A stretch of 29,451 nucleotides of DNA from an uncultured Oscillibacter sp. (GTDB lineage Bacteria; Bacillota; Clostridia; Oscillospirales; Oscillospiraceae). The translations under genes were made by a program, and so were the position numbers. Of the stretch, positions 1-6,721 are shown in pieces. The notes below the pieces were generated by a model. That model was not told the DNA's origin and ran no database searches. It worked only from the letters and a program-made list of their open reading frames with translations. Each line of letters opens with the position of its first letter. The stretch's first letter is position 1. The DNA is taken from NCBI RefSeq assembly GCF_910584465.1, contig NZ_CAJUBK010000030.1:1-29451 (forward strand). The letters run 5' to 3'.

Positions 1-78
1 AAGGGACCCTTCCTGGGTCCCTCTCGTAACTCTCTTCCTTCCCGTCGATGTAGTTTCCTCTCCTTTTTCGACACTCTG
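1..78 (-). repeat. Dispersed ~86-bp repeat, copy 1 (cut by window edge)
   Basis: Read on the minus strand, this stretch runs from CAGAGTGTCGAAAAAG near base 78 to GAGGGACCCAGGAAGGGTCC near base 1. It matches, with scattered substitutions, the plus-strand stretches at 14471-14556 and 20672-20757. The conserved core is GTTACGAGAGGGACCC followed by a GGGTCC-type inverted arm. The end with the T-rich tail lies outside the window. It sits between an unseen upstream gene and der. Confidence 0.75.
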
Positions 79-79
79 G

Positions 80-106
80 GGCGGAGGCTCACGCCTCCGC
101 CTTTTC
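80..106 (+). terminator. Intrinsic terminator of the gene upstream of the window
   Basis: Perfect 9-bp stem GGCGGAGGC / GCCTCCGCC with a 4-base loop (TCAC), followed directly by TTTT. It lies ahead of the der promoter, so it would end a plus-strand transcript from outside the window. Confidence 0.7.
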
Positions 107-127
107 CCATCCCCGGGAAGATCCCCC

Positions 128-156
128 TTGCGTCTTTGGCCCATCCCGGTTATAAT
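128..156 (+). promoter_or_regulatory. Sigma-70-type promoter for the der-plsY-gpsA operon
   Basis: TTGCGT (128-133), a 17-base spacer and a perfect TATAAT (151-156), about 60 bases ahead of the der start. Spacing is ideal and no other promoter-like pair is seen between the upstream terminator and der. Confidence 0.75.
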
Positions 157-218
157 GAGACGTGATCCATATGACCACGAAAGCGAGGCGGCGCGCGCCG
201 CCGGGAGGGAGACCCCTT

Positions 219-1547
219 ATGCCAAAGCCTATCATCGCCATCGTGGGCCGGCCCAACGTGGGCAAGTCCATGCTGTTCAATAAGATCGTCGGGAAACGCC
301 TGTCCATCGTGGAGGACACCCCCGGCGTGACGCGGGACCGTATCTACGGGGAATCCGACTGGTGCGGCCGGGCCTTCACCCTGGTGGACACCGGCGGCAT
401 CGAGCCCCGGACGGACGACCAGATCCTGGAGTTCATGCGGGACCAGGCCCAGACCGCCATCGAGACGGCCACGGTCATCGTCTTCCTGACGGATATCCGC
501 ACGGGCCTCACCGCCTCGGACCAGGAGGTGGCCGCCATGCTGCTGCGCAGCGGCAAGCCCATCGTCCTGGCGGTGAACAAGATGGATTCCACCGGGGCCC
601 CGGACCCGGATTTCTACGAGTTCTACAACCTGGGGCTGGGGGATCCCATCGCCGTCTCCGCCGTCCACGGCCACGGCACCGGGGACCTGCTGGACGCGTG
701 CCTGCGGTACTTCCCGCCGGAGGACGAGGAGGAGGGAGAGGACGACGCCATCAAGGTGGCGGTCATCGGCAAGCCCAACGCCGGCAAGTCCTCCCTGGTC
801 AATCGGATCTTGGGGGAGGAGCGGGTCATCGTCTCCGACGTGGCGGGCACCACGCGGGACGCCATCGACTCCCGCTTCGAGAACGACAAGGGGAAGTTCG
901 TCTTCATCGACACCGCCGGGCTCCGCCGGAAGAGCAAGGTGTCCGAGGCCATCGAGCGCTACAGCGTCCTCCGGGCCACCATGGCGATCGAGCGTTCGGA
1001 CGTGTGCCTCATCCTGATCGACGCCTGCGAGGGCGTCACGGAGCAGGACACCAAGGTCGCCGGCCTGGCCCATGAGGCGGGGAAGGCCAGCATCGTCGTG
1101 GTCAACAAGTGGGACTTGGTGGAGAAGGACGGCAAGACCATGGACCGCATGCGTAAGGAGGTCCGGGAGGCCCTGAGCTTCATGGCCTACGCCCCCATCC
1201 TCTTCATCTCCGCCAAGACCGGCCAGCGGGTGGACCGGCTGTTCGAGCTGATCGACTACGTGTCCAACCAGGCGGCCGCCCGCATCACCACCGGGATGCT
1301 GAACGACGTGCTGGCGGACGCCCAGACGAGGGTCCAGCCCCCCACGGACAAGGGCCGGCGGCTGAAGATCTACTATATGACCCAGGTGGGGATCAAGCCG
1401 CCCCACTACGTCATCTTCTGCAACGACACGAGGCTCTTCCACTTCTCCTATCAGCGGTATCTGGAGAACTGCATCCGCAACACCTTCGGCCTGGAGGGGA
1501 CGCCCATCAAGATCTCCATCCGGCAGAGGGGAGACAAGGAGGTTTGA
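219..1547 (+). CDS. der: Ribosome biogenesis GTPase Der (EngA)
   Basis: Essential tandem GTPase that binds the 50S precursor and drives late ribosome assembly. The 442-residue product has the complete double-GTPase plan. The first G domain has P-loop GRPNVGKS (10-17), DTPGVTRD, DTGG (57-60) and NKMD (120-123). An acidic linker follows (about 167-176), then the second G domain with GKPNAGKS (184-191), DTAG (231-234) and NKWD (296-299), and a C-terminal KH-like domain (about 350-442). The ATG at 219 was preferred over an in-frame start at 162 because a GGAGGGA ribosome site lies just before it and family members begin with this MPKPIIAIVG-type strand. The usual Thr after the first P-loop GKS is Met here. 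First gene of an operon; plsY follows with the stop almost touching its start. Confidence 0.97.
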   Translation: MPKPIIAIVGRPNVGKSMLFNKIVGKRLSIVEDTPGVTRDRIYGESDWCGRAFTLVDTGGIEPRTDDQILEFMRDQAQTAIETATVIVFLTDIRTGLTASDQEVAAMLLRSGKPIVLAVNKMDSTGAPDPDFYEFYNLGLGDPIAVSAVHGHGTGDLLDACLRYFPPEDEEEGEDDAIKVAVIGKPNAGKSSLVNRILGEERVIVSDVAGTTRDAIDSRFENDKGKFVFIDTAGLRRKSKVSEAIERYSVLRATMAIERSDVCLILIDACEGVTEQDTKVAGLAHEAGKASIVVVNKWDLVEKDGKTMDRMRKEVREALSFMAYAPILFISAKTGQRVDRLFELIDYVSNQAAARITTGMLNDVLADAQTRVQPPTDKGRRLKIYYMTQVGIKPPHYVIFCNDTRLFHFSYQRYLENCIRNTFGLEGTPIKISIRQRGDKEV

Positions 1548-1549
1548 GT

Positions 1550-2188
1550 ATGATCGGGATCTGGTGGTATTTCCTGTATTACGGCGCGATCGCCCTGGCG
1601 TGCTACCTCCTGGGCTGCTTCAACGGGGCGGTCATCGTGTCCAAATATATCCTCCGGGACGACATCCGGGACCACGGCAGCGGCAACGCCGGGCTGACGA
1701 ATTTCCACCGGACCTTCGGCGGGGGGCTGACCCTGGTGGTGATCCTCTGCGACGTGCTGAAGGCGGTGCTGGCCGTCCTGCTGGGGAGCTGGCTGTTCGC
1801 CGGGGACCCGCTGCTGGGCAAGTACTACGCGGCCCTGTTCTGCCTCCTGGGCCATATGTTCCCCTGCATGTTCCATTTCAAGGGGGGTAAGGGCATCCTC
1901 TCCGGCGGCACCGTGGCCCTGATGATCGACTGGCGCATCGCCCTGGTGGTGTGGGGGGGCTTCCTGATCTTGACCATCCTGACCCGGTACGTGTCCCTGG
2001 GCTCTTTGTGGGCCGGGGCCAGCTTCCCCTTCATCAGCTGGTACTGTTATCCGGACGTCCGGGTGGCGGCCCTGGCCTTCCTCCTCGGAGGGCTGGTGGT
2101 CTGGCAGCACCGGGCCAACATCAGGAGGCTCCTGGCCGGGAACGAGAACAAGTTCTCGCTCCATCATGAAAAGGAGGGCGGATCATGA
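1550..2188 (+). CDS. plsY: Acyl-phosphate:glycerol-3-phosphate acyltransferase PlsY
   Basis: Integral membrane enzyme that transfers an acyl group from acyl-phosphate to sn-glycerol-3-phosphate, the first acylation of phospholipid synthesis. The 212-residue, strongly hydrophobic protein shows the PlsY signatures: the SGNAGLTNFHRTFG loop (family form GSGNxGATNxxR), the glycine-rich FKGGKGILSG loop, and the C-terminal HRANIRRLLAGNENKF motif. About five membrane segments are visible. ATG 1550 is favoured because AAGGAGG (1536-1542) lies 7 bases ahead; a TTG at 1544 overlapping the der stop is the alternative. The stop overlaps the gpsA start (ATGA), so translation is coupled to gpsA, whose reduction product is the PlsY substrate. 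Confidence 0.96.
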   Translation: MIGIWWYFLYYGAIALACYLLGCFNGAVIVSKYILRDDIRDHGSGNAGLTNFHRTFGGGLTLVVILCDVLKAVLAVLLGSWLFAGDPLLGKYYAALFCLLGHMFPCMFHFKGGKGILSGGTVALMIDWRIALVVWGGFLILTILTRYVSLGSLWAGASFPFISWYCYPDVRVAALAFLLGGLVVWQHRANIRRLLAGNENKFSLHHEKEGGS

Positions 2189-3198
2189 GGACGGCAGTTT
2201 TGGGGACCGGCGGCTGGGGCACGGCCCTGGCGCTGGTCTTATGCGACAACGGGCACGACGTGGCCCTCTGGTCCCGGACCCCCGCCAAGGCGGAGGAGAT
2301 GGCCCGGACCCGGGAGAACCCCCTGCTCAAGGGCGTCCCCCTGCCGGAGGCGCTGAAGATCACCGGGGACCTGGACTGTCTGGAGGGAGCGGACCTGGTG
2401 GTCAGTGCGCCGCCCTCCTTCGCCGTCCGGGAGACGGGGGAGAAGATCGCGCCCCATCTGCGCCCGGAGACCATCCTGGTGACGGCCTCCAAGGGCATCG
2501 AGCGGGACACGGACCTCCGCATGAGCCAGATCCTCCAGCAGACCACCGGGGACGCCCGCCGGGGGAGGAGGATCGTGGCGCTGTCCGGCCCTTCCCACGC
2601 GGAGGAGGTGGGCCTGCGGCTGCCCACGGGCTGCGTGGCGGCTTCCCCGGACCGGGACGCCGCCCGGACCGTCCAGAAGGCGTTCATGAACGACCGCTTC
2701 CGGGTCTACACCAGCGTGGACATCGTGGGCGTGGAGCTGGCGGCGGCGCTGAAGAACGTCATCGCCCTTTGCTGCGGCATCTGCACGGGGATGGGCTTCC
2801 AGGACAACACCAAGGCCCTGCTGATGACCCGGGCCATGGCGGAGATCGGCCGCCTGGGCGAGTATATGGGCGGCCAGCGCCGGACCTTCGGGGGCCTTGC
2901 GGGCATGGGGGACCTGATCGTCACCTGCACTTCGATGCATTCCCGGAACAACCGGGCGGGCATCCTCATCGGCCAGGGCCGGAGCGTCCGGGAGGCCATG
3001 GAGGAGGTCGGCGCGGTGGTGGAGGGCTACTACGCCGCCGAGAGCGTCCACCAGCTGGCGGAGCGGGAAGGCGTGGAGATGCCGATCTGCCGCTGCGCCT
3101 ACGAGGTGCTGTACCAGGGCCGCCGGCCCCAGGACGTGGTCCCGGAGCTGATGGGCCGGGCAGGGAAGGACGAGCTGCTGGGCGCCGCCTGGCTGTGA
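2185..3198 (+). CDS. gpsA: Glycerol-3-phosphate dehydrogenase [NAD(P)+]
   Basis: Cytosolic enzyme that reduces dihydroxyacetone phosphate to sn-glycerol-3-phosphate and so supplies PlsY. The 337-residue protein opens with the Rossmann motif GTGGWGTALA. It then shows ASKGIERDT, the substrate-site segment ALSGPSHAEEV, ALKNVIAL with the catalytic Lys, and GMGDLIVTCTSMHSRN with the Arg/Asn that bind phosphate and substrate. Length is normal for the family. The start overlaps the plsY stop by four bases, with AAGGAGG at 2171-2177. Last gene of the operon; the hairpin expected after it is split by the AT-rich island. Confidence 0.97.
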   Translation: MRTAVLGTGGWGTALALVLCDNGHDVALWSRTPAKAEEMARTRENPLLKGVPLPEALKITGDLDCLEGADLVVSAPPSFAVRETGEKIAPHLRPETILVTASKGIERDTDLRMSQILQQTTGDARRGRRIVALSGPSHAEEVGLRLPTGCVAASPDRDAARTVQKAFMNDRFRVYTSVDIVGVELAAALKNVIALCCGICTGMGFQDNTKALLMTRAMAEIGRLGEYMGGQRRTFGGLAGMGDLIVTCTSMHSRNNRAGILIGQGRSVREAMEEVGAVVEGYYAAESVHQLAEREGVEMPICRCAYEVLYQGRRPQDVVPELMGRAGKDELLGAAWL

Positions 3199-3214
3199 GG
3201 GGAGCGCCATGGGA

Positions 3215-3234
3215 GCGGGCCCGCCGTTCGGCGG
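3215..3234 (+). repeat. Left copy of the 20-bp direct repeat flanking the AT-rich island
   Basis: GCGGGCCCGCCGTTCGGCGG is found here and again at 5106-5125. At the right-hand copy it continues into a full 11-bp stem, whereas here the second arm is cut after GGCGG and followed at once by AT-rich DNA (CAAATAAAATTGG). This suggests that an original gpsA terminator hairpin was split by insertion. Confidence 0.8.
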
Positions 3235-3257
3235 CAAATAAAATTGGACCTACAAAA

Positions 3258-3287
3258 TTCGATAAAGCTCCCCAGAGCTAATAATAT
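3258..3287 (+). promoter_or_regulatory. Possible promoter for the AT-rich surface-protein gene
   Basis: TTCGAT (3258-3263), an 18-base spacer and TAATAT (3282-3287), followed by a ribosome site AGGTGG at 3312-3317. The match is moderate, and random matches are frequent in AT-rich DNA. Confidence 0.35.
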
Positions 3288-3326
3288 GGTAAGATAACAC
3301 TATCTCAAAATAGGTGGTGTATTTAT

Positions 3327-4964
3327 ATGAGAGATCCATATACGGTTTTGAGTGTCGTATCTGCCATTGCATCGCTATTATCGATTGTTTTTGACGTACC
3401 CCAAAAAGTATCTGTTTCTTTAAAAACATTTATATTGCTATTATCAATAGCATGCGCATTATTTTTTTGGATCATATCTATCGATTCTGATGGTTCAAAA
3501 ACAGATGACAGTAGTGAACAGCCTAGTGTACTGTTACCCGATCCTGATAGTCCTACGGATAGCTTTGAAGGTACGAACGATATGGATGATGACTCTTCGA
3601 CAAGTACTCCAGGAAATGATCCGACCGACGAACCCATTGCCGCGCCCTCAGATCCTCCTGTGAACAGTAACATACTGCAAATTAGTCCCTTGACCAGTAA
3701 TGTTCAAAAGGTCGTGGCTATTACACGAATTCCTTTAGAAGTGTTTCCAACAGAAATTATTACGGTGGCTGGAGAAATATTTGAAGAAGATCAAAGCGTA
3801 GACTATGAATTCGTGCCTCAAACTAGTGGACGGTATCGGTTCGAATTCTCTGATGTTCCAGACGGTACGGATCTTTGGCTCGGAGTCTATAATTCTGGTT
3901 GGGAAAAGATCGACTCAAGATCTGACCTTGATAACGGAGATGGGCTGACCGTTTCACTCAATGAAGGAGAACTTTACTATGTACGAGTAGAGCATTACAA
4001 TAATTTTAGCCAATATGTGCTTAATATTGGGCTGAAAAAGCCTATCACTGATATTTCGACTGTTACTGCAGTATCTGACAGTATCCAATATACCGACCAG
4101 CAAAATGACTATTCTTTTTTGGCTGTTTTGAGTGGACAATATCGATTCGAATTCTCCGATGTGCCGGACGGTACGGATCTTTGGCTCGGAGTCTATAATT
4201 CTGGTTGGGAAAAGATCGACTCAAGATCTGACCTTGATAACGGAGATGGGCTGACCGTTTCACTCAATGAAGGAGAACTTTACTATGTACGAGTAGAGCA
4301 TTACAATAATTTTAGCCAATATGTGCTTAATATTGGGCTGAAAAAGCCTATCACTGATATTTCGACTGTTACTGCAGTATCTGACAGTATCCAATATACC
4401 GACCAGCAAAATGACTATTCTTTTTTGGCTGTTTTGAGTGGACAATATCGATTCGAATTCTCCGATGTGCCGGACGGTACGGATCTTTGGCTCGGAGTCT
4501 ATAATTCTGGTTGGGAAAAGATCGACTCAAGATCTGACCTTGATAACGGAGATGGGCTGACCGTTTCACTCAATGAAGGAGAACTTTACTATGTACGAGT
4601 AGAGCATTACAATAATTTTAGCCAATATGTGCTTAATATTGGGCTGAAAAAGCCTATCACTGATATTTCGACTGTTACTGCAGTATCTGACAGTATCCAA
4701 TATACCGACCAGCAAAATGATTATTCTTTTTCGACGAGTTCAAGTGGACGGTATCGATTTGAATTCTCCGATGTGCCGGATGGTATGGATCTTTGGCTCG
4801 GGGTTTATAATTCCGGTTGGGAAAAGATTGACTCAAGTTCCAACCTGGACAATGGAGACGGGTTGACTATCGAACTGGCTCCTAATAAAGAATACTTTAT
4901 TCGGGCATCTTATTATTACAATTACGGTGGTTATACTTTAAATGTAACTCGCCAAAACGATTGA
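3327..4964 (+). CDS. Membrane-anchored protein with four ~102-residue PPC-like repeats
   Basis: A 545-residue protein of unknown function. Two hydrophobic stretches (about 5-24 and 33-51) could anchor it. They are followed by an acidic Ser/Thr/Pro-rich linker (about 52-118) and then four tandem repeats of 102 residues (about 143-240, 241-342, 343-444, 445-545). Each repeat carries G-YRFEFSDVPDG, DLWLGVYNSGWEKIDS, LDNGDGLT and a YY-VRVE-type strand. The alternating beta pattern with NGDGL and a closing tyrosine-rich strand resembles the bacterial pre-peptidase C-terminal (PPC) beta-sandwich, usually an extracellular adhesion or targeting module. Repeats 2 and 3 look identical even at DNA level. 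No catalytic domain is present. Codon use is AT-rich, unlike every neighbour. ATG 3327 follows AGGTGG by nine bases. An adhesin or surface-display role is inference. Confidence 0.8.
   Translation: MRDPYTVLSVVSAIASLLSIVFDVPQKVSVSLKTFILLLSIACALFFWIISIDSDGSKTDDSSEQPSVLLPDPDSPTDSFEGTNDMDDDSSTSTPGNDPTDEPIAAPSDPPVNSNILQISPLTSNVQKVVAITRIPLEVFPTEIITVAGEIFEEDQSVDYEFVPQTSGRYRFEFSDVPDGTDLWLGVYNSGWEKIDSRSDLDNGDGLTVSLNEGELYYVRVEHYNNFSQYVLNIGLKKPITDISTVTAVSDSIQYTDQQNDYSFLAVLSGQYRFEFSDVPDGTDLWLGVYNSGWEKIDSRSDLDNGDGLTVSLNEGELYYVRVEHYNNFSQYVLNIGLKKPITDISTVTAVSDSIQYTDQQNDYSFLAVLSGQYRFEFSDVPDGTDLWLGVYNSGWEKIDSRSDLDNGDGLTVSLNEGELYYVRVEHYNNFSQYVLNIGLKKPITDISTVTAVSDSIQYTDQQNDYSFSTSSSGRYRFEFSDVPDGMDLWLGVYNSGWEKIDSSSNLDNGDGLTIELAPNKEYFIRASYYYNYGGYTLNVTRQND
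3861..4718 (+). repeat. 306-bp tandem DNA repeat inside the surface-protein gene
   Basis: From GACGGTACGGATC at 3861 the sequence recurs with a period of exactly 306 bases (next copies at 4167 and 4473), apparently without change until about 4718, or roughly 2.8 units. Outlying repeat 1 (before 3861) and repeat 4 (after 4718) carry many synonymous and some coding differences, so the central units were copied recently or homogenised by unequal crossing-over. Confidence 0.85.
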
Positions 4965-5105
4965 CTGCCCTCACACCAATAAAGCCAGTATCCAACTTTG
5001 CACATTTGAATTGCTTGATCGCCGATATAAGACCGGACTTCTCCATCGTTAGAACGCATAAAATATTCAAGGTCGAAAAGTGCCGCTATCCGACATCAGC
5101 TTTTG

Positions 5106-5131
5106 GCGGGCCCGCCGTTCGGCGGGCCCGC
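5106..5131. terminator. Intact GC hairpin, right copy of the flanking repeat
   Basis: Perfect 11-bp stem GCGGGCCCGCC / GGCGGGCCCGC with a GTTC loop. The tail (ACTTTGCC) is only weakly T-rich. Its first 20 bases duplicate 3215-3234. It probably was the terminator behind gpsA before the island entered. Confidence 0.55.
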
Positions 5132-5200
5132 ACTTTGCCGGGAAGCGCGCAAGGCTCTCAGGCGGCGGGAGGAGCGCGCGCCGGGAGAGGGCCTCCCCGG

Positions 5201-5229
5201 TTGCGCATCGCCGGGATCTGTGATAGAAT
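5201..5229 (+). promoter_or_regulatory. Promoter for the M20 peptidase
   Basis: TTGCGC (5201-5206), a 17-base spacer and TAGAAT (5224-5229), 48 bases ahead of the start codon. It closely resembles the der promoter in both hexamers and spacing. Confidence 0.6.
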
Positions 5230-5277
5230 AAGGACGCTGGAGCCCCGGCGGCAAAATCCATACGATCGGAGAACGCT

Positions 5278-6483
5278 ATGAACGAACAGATGAAGGCCAT
5301 CGCCGCGAAGTACAAAGACGAGATCGTCCGGACCGCGTCCGAACTGATCCAGCGTGATTCCCAGTCCCTCCACGAAGGGGAGGTCGCCGCGTATATCCAA
5401 AAGAAGATGGAGGCCCTGGGCTACGACGAGGTGTCCGTGGACCGGTACGGCAGCATCTTCGGCACCGTCAGAGGCACTGGCGGCGGCAGCTCCGTCACCT
5501 TGAACTGCCACATGGACGTGGTGGACGCCGGGGACGAGTCCCGGTGGGAGCACCCGCCCTACAGCGGCGCCGTGGAAGGGGGCCGGATCTGGGGCCGGGG
5601 GGCCTCGGACACCAAGGGCACCATGGCGATCCAGCTCTATACCCCCATCCTCCTCCGGGAGGCGGGCCTGCTGCCCAAGGGGGACGTGGTGACCTCCTGC
5701 GTCATCGCCGAGGAGATCGCGGGCTTCGGCACCATGGTCCAGGCCCGGGAAGGCCGGATGCTGACGGACTATGCCATCATCGGCGAAGCCACGGAGAACG
5801 ACATCGCCATCGGCAGCCGGGGCCGGTGCTGCGTGGTGGTCACCATCACTGGCAAGTCCTGCCACGCCTCCCGGCCCGACCTGGGGAGCAACCCCTTCGA
5901 CTATCTGAGGCGGCTGCTGCCGGAGCTGGAGAAGGTGGAGATGGGCAGGGACGAGCTCTTCGGGGAGTCCAGCATGTGCGTGACGAAGATCGAGTCCTCG
6001 GAGAAGGGGACCAACGTCATCCCCGGCCAGGTGGCGGTGTACCTGGACTACCGCCAGACCGGCGAAGACACGGAGGAGGCCGTCCAGGCCAAGGTCCAGG
6101 CGGCCCTGGACCGCTGCGGGGAGGTCCCCGGCGTCACCGCGAAGGCGGAGATCTTGTACTTCCCTCTGACCACCTACACCGGCGTGGAGGACCGGGGCTA
6201 TCAGGGCGAGTATCCCTTCTCCGCCCGGGCGGAGGACCCCCACATCGTCCTGGCGAAGGCCGCCATCGAAGAGGCGGTGGGCCACCCCATCGGGCTGAAG
6301 GCCTGGGACCTGGCGACGGACACCGGGCACCTCACCGCCAAGGGCGTGAAGTGCCTGGGCTACTCCCCGGCGGAGGAGCGGCTGTGCCACACCGTGGAGG
6401 ACAGCATCTCCATCGAGATGATGGAGGAGGGCATCGTGGGCTATCTCGCGGTCACGGCCGCCCTGGCGAACGAGCCGGGATGA
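5278..6483 (+). CDS. M20 family metallopeptidase, YgeY-like
   Basis: A 401-residue zinc hydrolase of the M20 (ArgE/DapE/carboxypeptidase G2) family, which cleaves small peptides or N-acylated or carbamoylated amino acids. Visible active-site elements are HMDVVD (His78, Asp80), the second metal-site segment GRGASDTKG with Asp111, the glutamate pair at 145-146 (AEEIAGFG), the GEATEND loop and RGR before the dimerisation domain, and a C-terminal LCHTVEDSISIEMM segment with the last metal His. The W-x5-Y-SG and GRGASDTKG pattern is closest to YgeY-type hydrolases, which in Enterobacteria sit in selenium/purine gene clusters; no such partners are present here. Monocistronic, with its own promoter and a strong hairpin 18 bases after the stop. 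Substrate cannot be read from the sequence. Confidence 0.88.
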   Translation: MNEQMKAIAAKYKDEIVRTASELIQRDSQSLHEGEVAAYIQKKMEALGYDEVSVDRYGSIFGTVRGTGGGSSVTLNCHMDVVDAGDESRWEHPPYSGAVEGGRIWGRGASDTKGTMAIQLYTPILLREAGLLPKGDVVTSCVIAEEIAGFGTMVQAREGRMLTDYAIIGEATENDIAIGSRGRCCVVVTITGKSCHASRPDLGSNPFDYLRRLLPELEKVEMGRDELFGESSMCVTKIESSEKGTNVIPGQVAVYLDYRQTGEDTEEAVQAKVQAALDRCGEVPGVTAKAEILYFPLTTYTGVEDRGYQGEYPFSARAEDPHIVLAKAAIEEAVGHPIGLKAWDLATDTGHLTAKGVKCLGYSPAEERLCHTVEDSISIEMMEEGIVGYLAVTAALANEPG

Positions 6484-6501
6484 CCGGAGATGAAGACGAA
6501 A

Positions 6502-6534
6502 GGGAGCCCCTCTCCGGGACGGAGAGGGGCTCCC
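6502..6534 (+). terminator. Hairpin after the M20 peptidase gene
   Basis: Perfect 14-bp stem GGGAGCCCCTCTCC / GGAGAGGGGCTCCC around a GGGAC loop, 18 bases past the stop codon. There is no T-run after it, but position and stability fit transcript end formation or 3' end protection. Confidence 0.6.
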
Positions 6535-6576
6535 CCCGGAGCCGGACAGGGAGGAAAGATCTGGGGACTTCCGCTG

Positions 6577-6605
6577 TTGTGGATCGGGGACGGACATGGT
6601 ATGAT
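6577..6605 (+). promoter_or_regulatory. Promoter for polA
   Basis: TTGTGG (6577-6582), a 17-base spacer and TATGAT (6600-6605). It gives a leader of about 110 bases that contains GC-rich palindromes, including the 16-base GAGGCGGCGCGCGCCG at 6654-6669, which also occurs before der at 185-200, and a hairpin CCTCCCCCT / AGGGGGAGG just upstream of the ribosome site. Confidence 0.6.
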
Positions 6606-6721
6606 CGTAGGGCGGCATCTTCCTTACCGGGCGGGGGCCCGGACGTCCGCCAAGAGGCGGCGCGCGCCGAAGTTCTTTTTGACCCTCCCCCTGCGAGGGG
6701 GAGGACGGGGAGGTCTCCAGT

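Larger units (their letters stand above)
3235..5105. mobile_element. AT-rich island (putative insertion) carrying one surface-protein gene
   Basis: Base composition falls abruptly from very GC-rich to AT-rich at 3235 and returns at 5106. The boundaries coincide with the two copies of a 20-bp direct repeat. The island holds a single gene (3327-4964) and no transposase or integrase. The only terminal similarity seen is CAAA at both ends read inwards, which is too short to call an inverted repeat. The tail at 4965-5105 is AT-rich and has no convincing gene. Insertion by illegitimate or recombinase-mediated exchange in a terminator hairpin is an inference. Confidence 0.55.
4965..5277. other. Intergenic stretch: island tail, hairpin and promoter
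   Basis: No supportable gene. It holds the AT-rich right end of the island (to 5105), the intact GC hairpin (5106-5131), a GC-rich leader containing GCGCGCGCC-type palindromic DNA, and the promoter for the M20 peptidase (5201-5229). A reading frame at 4961-5281 has no ribosome site and crosses the composition boundary, so it was not called. Confidence 0.6.

Noticed and set aside
150..1442. Long minus-strand open frame opposite der
   Set aside because: It mirrors the der codons in a GC-rich gene, has a His/Gly/Leu-rich composition and no ribosome site; it is a shadow frame.
2166..3281. Plus-strand frame overlapping gpsA
   Set aside because: It covers the gpsA gene in another frame with Gly/Arg/Pro-rich sequence; gpsA is certain.
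3954..4569. Repeated minus-strand frames inside the 306-bp repeat
   Set aside because: Identical short frames recur only because the DNA is tandemly repeated; there is no independent support.
4961..5281. Small frame between the AT-rich island and the M20 gene
   Set aside because: It crosses the composition boundary and the hairpin, lacks a ribosome site and has no recognisable sequence.
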